This document shows positions 1-8,422 of a stretch of DNA of 64,000 nucleotides, piece after piece. Source of the stretch: Candidatus Hydrogenedentota bacterium (GTDB lineage: Bacteria > Hydrogenedentota > Hydrogenedentia > Hydrogenedentales > JAEUWI01). How positions within the stretch are numbered: position 1 is the stretch's first letter; each line of letters begins with the position of its first letter. The position numbers and the translations under genes were made by a program. The stretch is from assembly GCA_016182605.1 (NCBI GenBank), contig JACPGE010000089.1:35340-99339 (forward strand), written 5' to 3'. The notes under the pieces were generated by a model, which ran no database searches, was not told the DNA's origin, and was given only the letters and a program-made list of their open reading frames with translations.

Positions 1-2215
1 TCATCTCCGGCATGGTCTGATCGAGGAGCACCACGTCAAAAGCGTCTGGGTTCCGCTTAAAGGCTTCGAGCGCTTCCGGGCTGCGGTTGTGGCTGGTTAC
101 CGTGAAGCCGAAGTGTTCGAGCAGTTCGGACCAGAGATCGACGAGTTGCGGCTCGTCATCCACGATAAGCACATGTTTCTTGCGCGCGGCCGCCCGTTCT
201 GTCGATTCGGCCCTGGCAACGTTTCCCGCCGCGGGAAGGTAGATGGTAAAGACGCTTCCCTCGCCAAGCTGGCTGCGCACATGGATGGCCCCGCCATGTT
301 CCGTGACGATGCCATGCACGACGGGCAGGCCCATCCCCGTGCCGTCGGCCACGGACTTGGTGGTGAAGAAGGGGTCGAAGATGCGGTCCATGGTTGCCAG
401 GTCCATCCCCGGGCCCGTGTCGGAGATCTCCAGCTTCAGGTAGGCGCCGGGATAGAGCATCCCGTGCGCGGTCATCCGCTCCTCGGGAATCACCTCGCTG
501 CCCAGCGTCACACACAAGAGCCCCCCCTCGGAGCGCATGGCCTGGAGCGCGTTGGTGCAGACGTTTTGCACCACGTGCTGCATGTGGGCGGCGTCGGCCT
601 CAATCTCGGGAAGGCCCGGCGCGAAGTGCCGTTCCAGGAGGATGTTGGCCGGCAGGGATTCCTGTATCCGGTCCAAACACTCGTTGGCCAGGATGTCCAG
701 CGCCACCGGCATGCGTTGCTGCTCTGCTTGACGGCTGAAGAGGAGCACCTGGCGCACCAATTCTTTTGCACGGTTCCCTGCTTTCAGAATTTCCCTGAAA
801 TAGCGCGCGTGGGGATGATCCTCCTCAATGCGCGAGAGCGCCAGTTCCGGATAGCCAATGATGGAGGAGAGCAGGTTGTTAAAGTCGTGCGCAATGCCGC
901 CGGCCAGGGTGCCGATGGCCTGCATTTTTTTGGCCTGCCGCAACTGGGAGCCCAAGTGCACATTGCGCTCTTCGATGCGGCGGCGTTCCAGAATCTCCCG
1001 CTGAAGGCGGGTATTGCTCTCTTGGAGATCCCGCGTGCGCGCGGTGACCTCCTGTTCCAGATTGTCCTTGGCTTTCCGCAGGGCCTCTTCCGCAAAGTGG
1101 CGATCCTTGGAAATGCCGATCATCTCCGTGACGGTTTGCAGCATGCGCACTTCATCGGAAGACCAGAGCCGGCCGGGGCTGGCGTCTTCAAAGGCCAGGA
1201 AGCCCCGCCAGCCGCCTTCCCAGCCGAGCGGCAGGAGAATGAAAGAACCGGTCCGCGGGCTGAGAAAGAAGCGCTCTGCCACGGAAACTTCGACGCCCTT
1301 CTTCTCCACGTACCCGCCCCGGCGCAGGGTCTCTTGCCAGGCATTGAGCCCTTCGCGATAGGCGCCCTCGTCGCGGGCGGGCCCTGTGGAAGTCTCCTCG
1401 CACGCGTGGAAGACCCGGCGGAACAGGGTGCCATCCAATCCAGGCGCATTCTCGAACATGCTGACGCGGTGCGCCAGGCTGGTCCGGAGCAGATGGTGCA
1501 AGGCGCGATCGATACCCGCGTCCCCGTCGTTCTTCGCCAGCAGATGCGCAGAGCATTCGGCAAGTCCATCTTCGTAGCGAAGCTGGCGTGCCATGTCGCT
1601 TTCCGCCTGCTGGCGCACGGCCAGCTCCTCCTGCAATTGGGCATTCCGATCGGCCAAGGCTTCCGTTTTCCGGGCCACCTCCAGCACGAGCTGGTCCCGC
1701 GCCTCCGCCAGGGCCGACTCGGCGCGCTCCCGCTCTTCGATGGCGCGGTTGAGCGCCACATGTTCTTCGGCGAGGTCTTTGCAGGAGAGGTCGCCCAGGA
1801 GCAGGGCGCTGAAGCAGCCCATGAGAACACACAAGGCGCCCAAGGTAAAGAGGACATTCTCCAGCAATCCCTGGACGGGGTTGTTTTCCATGAGTACCGG
1901 AATCCATCGCACGGCCTCCAGATCGTCGACGGAGTCGAAAACCTGGGAAAGGATCAAGAGGCCCATTCCTGCCCCAATGAGATTCCGGATCCAACGCAGG
2001 CTGTCCAACTGGCGCAAAATCCATATGCTGATAAAACTCACCAGCACATACACGGTGAGCCCGGCCGTGTCGCGCACGGCCGCGTTAATCCATCCCTGCC
2101 AGAAGGCGATGCGTGCGGCCGCTTCGAGCAGGCTGCAGCAGAGGAACGCCGCCGCCAATTTGAACAGCGATCTGCGCACCTCGGGGGCGATATTCCGAAA
2201 GGAGCCTTTGTTCAT
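1..2215 (-). CDS. Hybrid sensor histidine kinase with GAF-like region, C-terminus cut by window edge
   Basis: The frame is open from the window edge to an ATG at 2215, giving 738 visible codons. Four hydrophobic segments (about residues 18-38, 50-68, 76-92 and 118-140) make a membrane sensor, followed by a coiled coil (140-205) and a region of GAF-like size (about 215-370). A second coiled coil leads to the H-box [11 protein letters not shown] with the phospho-acceptor His near 443. The ATPase boxes follow: N-box around VCTNALQAM, then DTGPGMD and GTGMGLPVVHG. A receiver starts at about 670 (VLIVDDEPQ) with its acceptor Asp in VVLLDQTMPEM, five residues before the edge. The gene is divergent from the carbamoyltransferase cassette. 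The signal sensed is unknown. The family is certain; only the end of the receiver is missing. Confidence 0.92.
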   Translation of the reverse strand, partial: MNKGSFRNIAPEVRRSLFKLAAAFLCCSLLEAAARIAFWQGWINAAVRDTAGLTVYVLVSFISIWILRQLDSLRWIRNLIGAGMGLLILSQVFDSVDDLEAVRWIPVLMENNPVQGLLENVLFTLGALCVLMGCFSALLLGDLSCKDLAEEHVALNRAIEERERAESALAEARDQLVLEVARKTEALADRNAQLQEELAVRQQAESDMARQLRYEDGLAECSAHLLAKNDGDAGIDRALHHLLRTSLAHRVSMFENAPGLDGTLFRRVFHACEETSTGPARDEGAYREGLNAWQETLRRGGYVEKKGVEVSVAERFFLSPRTGSFILLPLGWEGGWRGFLAFEDASPGRLWSSDEVRMLQTVTEMIGISKDRHFAEEALRKAKDNLEQEVTARTRDLQESNTRLQREILERRRIEERNVHLGSQLRQAKKMQAIGTLAGGIAHDFNNLLSSIIGYPELALSRIEEDHPHARYFREILKAGNRAKELVRQVLLFSRQAEQQRMPVALDILANECLDRIQESLPANILLERHFAPGLPEIEADAAHMQHVVQNVCTNALQAMRSEGGLLCVTLGSEVIPEERMTAHGMLYPGAYLKLEISDTGPGMDLATMDRIFDPFFTTKSVADGTGMGLPVVHGIVTEHGGAIHVRSQLGEGSVFTIYLPAAGNVARAESTERAAARKKHVLIVDDEPQLVDLWSELLEHFGFTVTSHNRSPEALEAFKRNPDAFDVVLLDQTMPEM

Positions 2216-2399
2216 GCCGAATACGCGATATTACCCAGGTTGCGCCGCTGGAATTTCACCCTGCCGTCATCTCCCGTGCCAGCGGCAATGCTCCGGTAGC
2301 ATAGCGGAAGTAACACGGCCATTTCATCGCCCGCCACGCAGCGTCTTGATCGCAAGATCGGCGCTTAGGTACCATCACGCACCATTGAACGGGAGTGTC

Positions 2400-4214
2400 A
2401 TGAATATCCTCGGAATTTCAGCCTTTTACCATGACAGCGCTGCCGCGCTCGTGCGCGACGGCGAGATCGTGGCGGCCGCGCAGGAAGAGCGTTTCTCCCG
2501 GAAGAAGCACGATCCGCGTTTTCCCGGGCATGCCGCGGAGTATTGCCTGAAGGAGGCGGGCATCGGCATCGATCAGGTGGATTTCGTCGTCTTTTACGAC
2601 AAACCCCTGCTCAAGTTCGAGCGCCTCTTGATGACCTATCTTTCCACGGCCCCCAAAGGGCTCCGCTCCTTCTTTGACCAGATGCCCTCCTGGCTGCACG
2701 AGAAGCTCTTCATGCGGCGCACCATCCGGCAGGCGCTCCACTATACCGGCCCCATCCTATTCTCCTCCCACCACCTCTCCCATGCGGCGGCGGCCTTCTT
2801 CCCGAGCCCCTTTGAAGAGGCGGCCATCATCACGGTAGACGGTGTGGGCGAGTGGGCGACGACGGCCTACGGCGTGGGCCGCGGCAACCACGTGGAGATA
2901 TTGAAGGAGATCAACTTTCCCCACTCCCTGGGATTGCTCTATTCCGCTTTCACGTACTTCACCGGATTCAAGGTCAACAGTGGCGAGTATAAACTTATGG
3001 GTCTGGCGCCCTACGGCGAGCCCCGTTACGTGGACACGATCAAGAAGCATCTGATCGATATCCGTCCCGATGGGTCCTTCCGGCTCAACATGCGCTACTT
3101 CGATTACTGTGCGGGGTTGCGCATGACCAACCGGCGTTTTACGGCGCTTTTTGACGGGCCCGAACGCAAAGCCGAGAGCAAGATTACCCAGCGCGAAATG
3201 GATCTCGCCCGTTCGATTCAGGCGGTGACGGAAGAGGTCATGCTTAACCTCGCGCGCCATGTGCACGAGGTGACGGGGCAGAAGGAACTGGTGCTTGCCG
3301 GTGGCGTTGCCCTGAACTGTGTGGCGAATGGCCGGCTGCTCCGCGAAAGCCCTTTTGAGGACGTCTGGATACAACCCTGTGCGGGCGATGGCGGCAATGC
3401 CCTGGGCTGCGCGCTCTTCGCCTGGCACCAGCTCCTGAAGCATCCACGCACACCCGACCCGATGCGCCAGAAAGCCTCGTATCTGGGGCCAGGATTCTCC
3501 GACGAGGAGATCGGCGCCTGGCTGGAGGCGGCGCGTATCCCCCACACCCGCCTGGAGAAGGAGGCGGTTGGCCGGGAGGTCGCACGGCGCATTGCGGACG
3601 GTCAGGTTGTGGGCTGGTTCCAGGGCCGGATGGAGTTTGGGCCGCGCGCGCTGGGGGCCCGCAGCATTTTGGGCGATCCGCGATCCCGCGAGATGCAGTC
3701 GGTGTTAAACCTGAAGATCAAGTTCCGGGAGTCGTTCCGCCCCTTCGCGCCCTCGGTCATGCTGGAACATGCCGATACGTGCTTCGATCTGCGGGGCAAG
3801 GACAGTCCTTACATGTTGTTGGTGGCCGATGTCATCGCGGAGCGGCGCTGCACGCTGAGCGCGGAGGAGCAGGCGGCCCAGGGCTTTGACAAACTGCGCG
3901 TGGTGCGTTCCGACCTGCCCGCGATCACCCATGTGGACCATTCAGCGCGGATTCAGACGGTTTCCAGGGAGTCGAACCCGGCCTATCATGCGCTTTTGAG
4001 CGCCTTCCATGAATTGACGGGCTGCCCGGTGCTTATCAACACTTCGTTTAATGTGCGTGGCGAGCCGATTGTTTGCACGCCCCAGGAAGCCTACACCTGC
4101 TTCATGCGCACCCACATGGACTTCTTGAGTCTGGGGTGCTACTTGATCGACAAACGGGAGCAGGAGCCCTGGAAGGATGAGTCGGACTGGCGGGAAGAGT
4201 TTGAACTGGATTAG
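2400..4214 (+). CDS. NodU/CmcH/SxtI-family O-carbamoyltransferase
   Basis: The product has 604 residues from the ATG at 2400; the frame is open upstream, but homology starts at MNILGISAFYHDSAAALV, typical of this family. These enzymes move a carbamoyl group from carbamoyl phosphate, through a carbamoyl-adenylate, to a hydroxyl of a small molecule. Visible signatures are the nucleotide-binding start (residues 4-16), the His-rich motif HHLSHAAAAF near 124-133, DGVGEW near 147, and the C-terminal domain motifs GRMEFGPRALGARSIL and FRPFAPSV. It is the first gene of a tight three-gene unit with SxtJ-like and SxtK-like membrane proteins. The acceptor substrate cannot be told from the sequence. No polyketide or saxitoxin-core gene is nearby, so saxitoxin synthesis should not be inferred. 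Confidence 0.95.
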   Translation: MNILGISAFYHDSAAALVRDGEIVAAAQEERFSRKKHDPRFPGHAAEYCLKEAGIGIDQVDFVVFYDKPLLKFERLLMTYLSTAPKGLRSFFDQMPSWLHEKLFMRRTIRQALHYTGPILFSSHHLSHAAAAFFPSPFEEAAIITVDGVGEWATTAYGVGRGNHVEILKEINFPHSLGLLYSAFTYFTGFKVNSGEYKLMGLAPYGEPRYVDTIKKHLIDIRPDGSFRLNMRYFDYCAGLRMTNRRFTALFDGPERKAESKITQREMDLARSIQAVTEEVMLNLARHVHEVTGQKELVLAGGVALNCVANGRLLRESPFEDVWIQPCAGDGGNALGCALFAWHQLLKHPRTPDPMRQKASYLGPGFSDEEIGAWLEAARIPHTRLEKEAVGREVARRIADGQVVGWFQGRMEFGPRALGARSILGDPRSREMQSVLNLKIKFRESFRPFAPSVMLEHADTCFDLRGKDSPYMLLVADVIAERRCTLSAEEQAAQGFDKLRVVRSDLPAITHVDHSARIQTVSRESNPAYHALLSAFHELTGCPVLINTSFNVRGEPIVCTPQEAYTCFMRTHMDFLSLGCYLIDKREQEPWKDESDWREEFELD

Positions 4215-4255
4215 TTCCGTGCCGCAAAATGTTCAGCGGAAAGAGGGCCATCGCC

Positions 4256-4678
4256 GTGATTAAAGTCGATACGAGAGACCGCCACGAACAACGCAAGTTT
4301 GGGCTTGTGATGGGTGGGGCATTCTTTGCGCTGGGGGCGCTGCGCACCGTGCTGCACTGGTACAGCACGGGCGGCCTGGACTGGCCCCATGTGCTCTGGT
4401 CCTTCGCCGTGGTCTTCGCTGCGGCGGGCTTGCTGCTGCCCCGGGCGCTCTTTCCGGTCTTCCGTCTCTGGATCCAGTTCAGCGTAGCGCTCAACTGGGT
4501 CATGACGCGTCTATTCCTCACGGTGGCGTTCTATCTTTTGCTTACGCCAGTGCGCCTGTTCTTCAGTCTGAAAGGGGAAGACGCGCTCAAGCGCGCGTGG
4601 AACAGCCCCGATCGGAGTTATTGGGAAGCGCCTGAAGAGCAGCCCGAAGACGTGCGCCGCTACCGCAATCAGTTTTAA
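4256..4678 (+). CDS. SxtJ-like small membrane protein
   Basis: About 140 residues from a GTG at 4256, chosen because AGAGGG lies at good spacing upstream and the protein then begins MIKVDTRDRHEQRKFG; an ATG at 4229 is the in-frame alternative. Two hydrophobic hairpins are visible, one around GLVMGGAFFALGAL and a cluster through WSFAVVFAAAGLLL and VAFYLLLTPVRL, followed by a polar C-terminus (DRSYWEAP). Proteins of this type are encoded next to carbamoyltransferases, as sxtJ is next to sxtI in saxitoxin clusters. Here it lies 41 bases after the carbamoyltransferase gene. The biochemical role of SxtJ is not established; a membrane partner of the transferase is inference. Confidence 0.82.
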   Translation: MIKVDTRDRHEQRKFGLVMGGAFFALGALRTVLHWYSTGGLDWPHVLWSFAVVFAAAGLLLPRALFPVFRLWIQFSVALNWVMTRLFLTVAFYLLLTPVRLFFSLKGEDALKRAWNSPDRSYWEAPEEQPEDVRRYRNQF

Positions 4679-4696
4679 ACCCTGGAGTTTCCCCCC

Positions 4697-4915
4697 ATGT
4701 CCAAGCCCGATCCCCGAAACGAACCGTGCGAACAGGACAACGCCAATATGCTTGCAGAAAAGGAGCTGGGGCTCGTGCAGGAAATGTGGGCGTTCCTGAG
4801 CGTCCGCAAGAAATTCTGGCTGGCGCCCATCATCCTGGCTTTGGTCGCACTGGGGCTCATCTTTGCCTTTGCGGGCACCCACGCGACGGTTGCGCCCTTC
4901 CTGTACGCCCTGTAA
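4697..4915 (+). CDS. DUF5989/SxtK-like small membrane protein
   Basis: A 72-residue protein with a GGAG ribosome binding site nine bases before the ATG. The N-terminal 25 residues are polar, then LGLVQEMWAFLSVRKKFWL leads into one transmembrane helix (LAPIILALVALGLIFAFAG). The E-x-W-x-F-L-x-x-R-K-K-x-W-L-x-P pattern is that of the DUF5989/SxtK group, found after SxtJ-type genes. It ends a unit of three co-directional genes (transferase, SxtJ-like, SxtK-like) with gaps of 41 and 18 bases. Its function is unknown; the conserved order suggests that the three products work together at the membrane. Confidence 0.83.
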   Translation: MSKPDPRNEPCEQDNANMLAEKELGLVQEMWAFLSVRKKFWLAPIILALVALGLIFAFAGTHATVAPFLYAL

Positions 4916-4956
4916 ATCGGGGAAATCGTGGAGTGGCTGTCCGTGGCGGGCGCGCT

Positions 4957-5553
4957 TCAGTGCATGGCGTACTTGAGCACGACGAAGCCGCCGATGAGCA
5001 GGAGGGTAAACACCACGACCAAGAGGTTGAACCACTTGTCGATGAAGACGCGGATGGGCTCGCCGTAGAGATAGAGGAGGCCCGCCACGAGGAAGAATCG
5101 CGCGCTTCTGCCGACGATGGAGGCAATGACGAACATGGGGAAGTTGATGGCGAATACGCCGGCCGCGATCGTGACAACTTTATAAGGTAGTGGCGTGAAG
5201 GCGGCAGCAAAGACCACCCAGAAGTTCCATTCCTCATAAAGACCGCCGACCCGGTCAAACGTGGTGTGGGTGAATCCGGGCACATAGGTGAAGAAGTAAT
5301 CGTCCACCGCGGCCCAGGCGCCTGCGCCGATGGCATAGCCCACCATGGCGCCCAGCACCGAGCCCACGGTGCAGATGGCGGCAAATCGGAATGCTTTGGA
5401 GCGATGCCCCACGCACAGGGCGATCAGCAGCACGTCGGGCGGAATGGGGAAGATGCTTGATTCCACGAAGGCGAGCAGAAACAACGCCACACTGCCGTAG
5501 GGGGTCTCGGCCCAGCTCAATACCCAGTCATACATTCGACGGACAATCTTCAT
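4957..5553 (-). CDS. YqaA-type DedA/VTT-domain membrane protein
   Basis: 198 residues from the ATG at 5553 (MKIVRRMYDWVLSWAETPYG). At least four hydrophobic segments are seen, with the VTT-type features FVESSIFPIPPDVLLIAL near residue 30 and the re-entrant motif FTPLPYKVVTIAAGV near 120. Relatives are integral inner-membrane proteins with proposed roles in lipid flipping or membrane homeostasis; the substrate of the YqaA branch is not settled. It starts 35 bases after the surE stop codon on the same strand, so the two are probably co-transcribed. An in-frame extension upstream overlaps surE and is unlikely to be translated. Confidence 0.85.
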   Translation of the reverse strand: MKIVRRMYDWVLSWAETPYGSVALFLLAFVESSIFPIPPDVLLIALCVGHRSKAFRFAAICTVGSVLGAMVGYAIGAGAWAAVDDYFFTYVPGFTHTTFDRVGGLYEEWNFWVVFAAAFTPLPYKVVTIAAGVFAINFPMFVIASIVGRSARFFLVAGLLYLYGEPIRVFIDKWFNLLVVVFTLLLIGGFVVLKYAMH

Positions 5554-5588
5554 GCGTATTTCCAGCGCCACACACAGTGGCTTGTGGT

Positions 5589-6344
5589 CTAGAGTTCGGG
5601 TTGGTGCTCGAATAGCTGGTGCATGGCGTTCAGGTTGGTGAGGTCGCGGTGCAACGGCGTGATGCTCACCTGGCACGATTCGATGGCCTCGAAATCGGTG
5701 CCGCTCTCCACCACGTGGGTGGGCGCGGCCCCGCCAATCCAGTAATAGACTCCGCCCCGCGGGTCTTCGCGCCGGAGGATCTCATCTTCGTAATTGCGCC
5801 GCCCCATGCGGGTGATGGCGATTCCCTTCAACTGCTCGTAGGGGCAGTCGGGTATGTTTACGTTCAGGGTGGTGTCTTCAGGCATGCCGTGCGCCAGTAC
5901 ATGCCCCGCCACCCGCCCGGCCACCCGGGCTGCGCTGTCCAGGTGCTGGGGATCATAACTGGCGCTGCTGAAGGCAAGGGAGGGCAGGCCCAGCAGCATG
6001 CCCTCGTAGGCCCCGGCGACCGTGCCCGAATAGGTCACGTCGTCCCCGAGATTTGGCCCGGTGTTGATGCCCGAAACGACAAGATCCGGACGCCGGCCCA
6101 GCAGAGCCCGCACCGCCAGCATCACGCAGTCGGTGGGCGTGCCGTCAACCATGTACCACCCCTGCTGCAATTCGGCGACGCGGAGGGGCTTGTGCAGCGA
6201 AACGCCGTGCCCCACGGCGCTCTGCTGCCGGTCGGGCGCGTAGACGGCAACATCGCCCAGCAGGCTCATGGCCTCTGCCAGCAGCCGGATCCCGTCCGTC
6301 CGGATTCCATCGTCGTTGGTAACTAATATGAGGGGCTTGGCCAT
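5589..6344 (-). CDS. surE: 5'/3'-nucleotidase SurE
   Basis: A 251-residue SurE, the usual family length. SurE is a metal-dependent phosphatase acting on nucleoside monophosphates, and in some species on short polyphosphate. The metal-binding motif LVTNDDGI lies at residues 7-14; SAVGHGVSLHKPLR (about 42-55), GTPTDCV (near 69) and VSGINTGPNLGDDVTYSGTV (near 90) are all present. It is the first gene of a likely surE-yqaA operon. Its usual partner pcm is absent. The identification is secure. Confidence 0.96.
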   Translation of the reverse strand: MAKPLILVTNDDGIRTDGIRLLAEAMSLLGDVAVYAPDRQQSAVGHGVSLHKPLRVAELQQGWYMVDGTPTDCVMLAVRALLGRRPDLVVSGINTGPNLGDDVTYSGTVAGAYEGMLLGLPSLAFSSASYDPQHLDSAARVAGRVAGHVLAHGMPEDTTLNVNIPDCPYEQLKGIAITRMGRRNYEDEILRREDPRGGVYYWIGGAAPTHVVESGTDFEAIESCQVSITPLHRDLTNLNAMHQLFEHQPEL

Positions 6345-6766
6345 GGTGCAACCGCAGGTTCTGCCGAGGGGTAGTGAAGAGGCGGGATTATGTCATAGTG
6401 GTGGCCGGGAATCCAAGGGGAGCGGTTGAGCGGCATGCGTTCACAGGTGGCTGGAAGAGGGCCTTTGGGGGCTCTGGGAGCGGGATCGGCAGCCCGATTT
6501 TCTAGTCTGATTGCATATAAAAAGCAGTATACTCGGTTTGACATCTATAATTTTTCAAGTTTTTACTCTTGCGTTTTCCGAAAGTCAGGTATAATCTTTA
6601 AGATAAGGAAGATACAGTAAGTGCCCTGTGTTCAGCAGGGTAGTTTGTGTGGGCCCGGCCCGCGCGGGGTAGATCTGTAGTTGCGATCTGCCCCGATAGT
6701 TTGATTTAATCTGCTAATTCTGCGGTCCCGTGCTGGGTACCCGTAACGGTTAGCCGGGATGTGCGC
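6345..6766. other. Intergenic region with AT-rich island and hairpin
   Basis: No gene is supported in these 420 bases between divergent surE and a response regulator. Bases 6495-6620 are far richer in A and T than the surroundings and contain TTGACA (6538-6543) and TATAAT (6590-6595). An imperfect 10-base inverted repeat (GGGGTAGATC at 6666-6675, GATCTGCCCC at 6685-6694, nine-base loop) lies in the presumed leader of the downstream gene. Confidence 0.6.
6569..6595 (+). promoter_or_regulatory. Candidate sigma-70 promoter of the response regulator
   Basis: TATAAT at 6590-6595 is a perfect -10 box; upstream TTGCGT (6569-6574, 15-base spacer) is a weak -35. It would give a leader of about 165 bases before the response regulator, including the hairpin at 6666-6694. 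Confidence 0.4.
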
Positions 6767-7129
6767 ATGTGTGTAAAGCCTTCCATACTCATTGTCGACG
6801 ATGAGGCCAATATCCGGAGCGCTCTGGAGCGGTGGTTCAACATACGCGGATTCCAGGTGGAGCAGGCACAGGACGGTCAAGAGGCGGTCGAAAAATGTGC
6901 CACGCGCCAATATGACGTAATTACGATGGACCTTGAAATGCCGCGGATGAACGGCATAGACGCCATATTTCACATCAAGCAATCCCAGCCCAATGTGCCG
7001 ATCGTCGTGCTGACCGCGTATCCGCGGGACTCCAAGCAAGCCCTGGAAAACGGCGCCTCCATGGTACTGACGAAGCCGTTGCGGCTGCGCGATCTGGAGG
7101 CCCAGGTGCGCGAACTGCTCGGATCGTGA
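6767..7129 (+). CDS. Single-domain CheY-like response regulator
   Basis: About 120 residues with one receiver domain and no output domain. Visible are ILIVDDE (acidic pocket), the acceptor Asp in VITMDLEMPRMNG, the switch Thr in VVLTAYP, and the conserved Lys in VLTKPLR. The start is ATG 6767; GTG 6761 in the same frame is possible. No kinase gene is adjacent, although three hybrid kinases lie elsewhere in the window. It probably acts by protein contact or as a phosphate relay; the partner is unknown. Confidence 0.9.
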   Translation: MCVKPSILIVDDEANIRSALERWFNIRGFQVEQAQDGQEAVEKCATRQYDVITMDLEMPRMNGIDAIFHIKQSQPNVPIVVLTAYPRDSKQALENGASMVLTKPLRLRDLEAQVRELLGS

Positions 7130-7220
7130 GACCCGCGTTGCACCGCCCATTGGGCATGTCATTGAACCCGCCTGCCCGATAACAGTATCGTCATTTCCTA
7201 ACCGATTGGGAGATGCGATC

Positions 7221-8420
7221 ATGCCGGGCAAAACTTTCGTGCTTACCCTTATACTTGCGGCGGGCGCGGGTTCCGTCTCCGCCTTTCCCACATTCCGGGT
7301 TGTGGATGTCAATCCGGATGCGGGCACGGGGCTCGCCATTACCGTTGCGGACGTGAATCGCGATGGGCGGCCCGACATCATCGGTGTCAGTTCCGATGAC
7401 GTGGCCTGGTATGAGAATCCCACTTGGGAACGCCATCTCATGGCGCCCACGCTGCGCAATTCCAACGTGTGTATTGCCGGGCAGGATCTGGACGGCGACG
7501 GCATTCCCGAGTTTGCCCTGGGCGCCGATTGGCAGTTCAACAATACGGCCGGGGGCGGCGCCTTGTATCTCCTGGAGCATGCGGAAGACCCGAAAGCCCT
7601 GTGGAAGGTGCGCACCCTTGTGGAAGAATGCCCCACGCTGCACCGGATCCGATGGTTCCAGCACGCGGGTAAGCCGGCGCTCGCCGTGGCCCCTTTGAAG
7701 GGGATCGGCACCACGCCGCCTGCACACCAAGAAAAAGGCGTTGAGCTTTTCGCGCTGACCCCGCCGCCTCGTTATTTCGACGAGGCGTGGCAGCGCACAT
7801 TGATTGACAGCTCGCTGCACGTGCTGCACAACATCTGGCCTGGGGCGGGCACGCCGGGCAACGACGCGCTGCTGGCCGCGTCGTTTGAAGGGGTAAGCCG
7901 TTTCGATTTTGATGGGGGCGCGTGGCGCAAGACGCATCTGGTGGCGGGCAACCCTGCGCCCCTGCCGGACAGCGGCAGTGGTGAGATCAAATCCGGAAAT
8001 TGGCCCGGGGCCACCGGAGTGCAGCAGGTCCTGTCCACGATAGAGCCTTGGCATGGCACGCAGGCCGTTGTCTATTACCCCGATCCCGCCAAGGCGGAAG
8101 GCTTCGTCCGGCTCGTGGTGGACGACGCCTATAAGGGCGGCCACGCGGTGTATTGGGCGGACTTTGATGGCGATGGCGCAGACGAACTGTTGGCGGGCTA
8201 CCGCGAGAATGCGGGGCCGAAAAACCTCCCGGGGTTGTACTGTTACGATTTCAATTTGGCCGGTGGCAAGGTGGACGTGAGCAAGCACGTGGTGGACGAT
8301 GGCGGCATGGCGACGGAAGACGCCGTGGCCGCGGACATGAATGGAGACGGCCGGCCGGACGTCGTGGCCTATGGCCGTGCAACGCACAACATCCGGTACT
8401 ACGAGAATCAGGGGGAGTGA
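7221..8420 (+). CDS. Secreted FG-GAP/VCBS-repeat protein
   Basis: 399 residues from the ATG at 7221, chosen because GGGAGA lies seven bases upstream and the protein then starts with a signal peptide (about 20 residues ending SVSA). The mature part contains repeated Asp-rich loops of FG-GAP/VCBS type: VADVNRDGRPDII, GQDLDGDGIPEFAL, ADFDGDGADELLAG and ADMNGDGRPDVVAYG. These loops bind calcium in beta-propeller blades. The protein is likely extracytoplasmic, for binding rather than catalysis. It overlaps or abuts the DUF6807 gene, so the two are translationally linked. Confidence 0.85.
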   Translation: MPGKTFVLTLILAAGAGSVSAFPTFRVVDVNPDAGTGLAITVADVNRDGRPDIIGVSSDDVAWYENPTWERHLMAPTLRNSNVCIAGQDLDGDGIPEFALGADWQFNNTAGGGALYLLEHAEDPKALWKVRTLVEECPTLHRIRWFQHAGKPALAVAPLKGIGTTPPAHQEKGVELFALTPPPRYFDEAWQRTLIDSSLHVLHNIWPGAGTPGNDALLAASFEGVSRFDFDGGAWRKTHLVAGNPAPLPDSGSGEIKSGNWPGATGVQQVLSTIEPWHGTQAVVYYPDPAKAEGFVRLVVDDAYKGGHAVYWADFDGDGADELLAGYRENAGPKNLPGLYCYDFNLAGGKVDVSKHVVDDGGMATEDAVAADMNGDGRPDVVAYGRATHNIRYYENQGE

Positions 8421-8422
8421 AA

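Noticed and set aside
89..2299. Plus-strand open frame of 736 codons
   Set aside because: Mirror of the hybrid histidine kinase, whose H-box, ATPase and receiver motifs are clear on the minus strand.
2400..4915. Saxitoxin biosynthesis locus
   Set aside because: Only the carbamoyltransferase trio is present; no polyketide-like or guanidine-tailoring gene is nearby.
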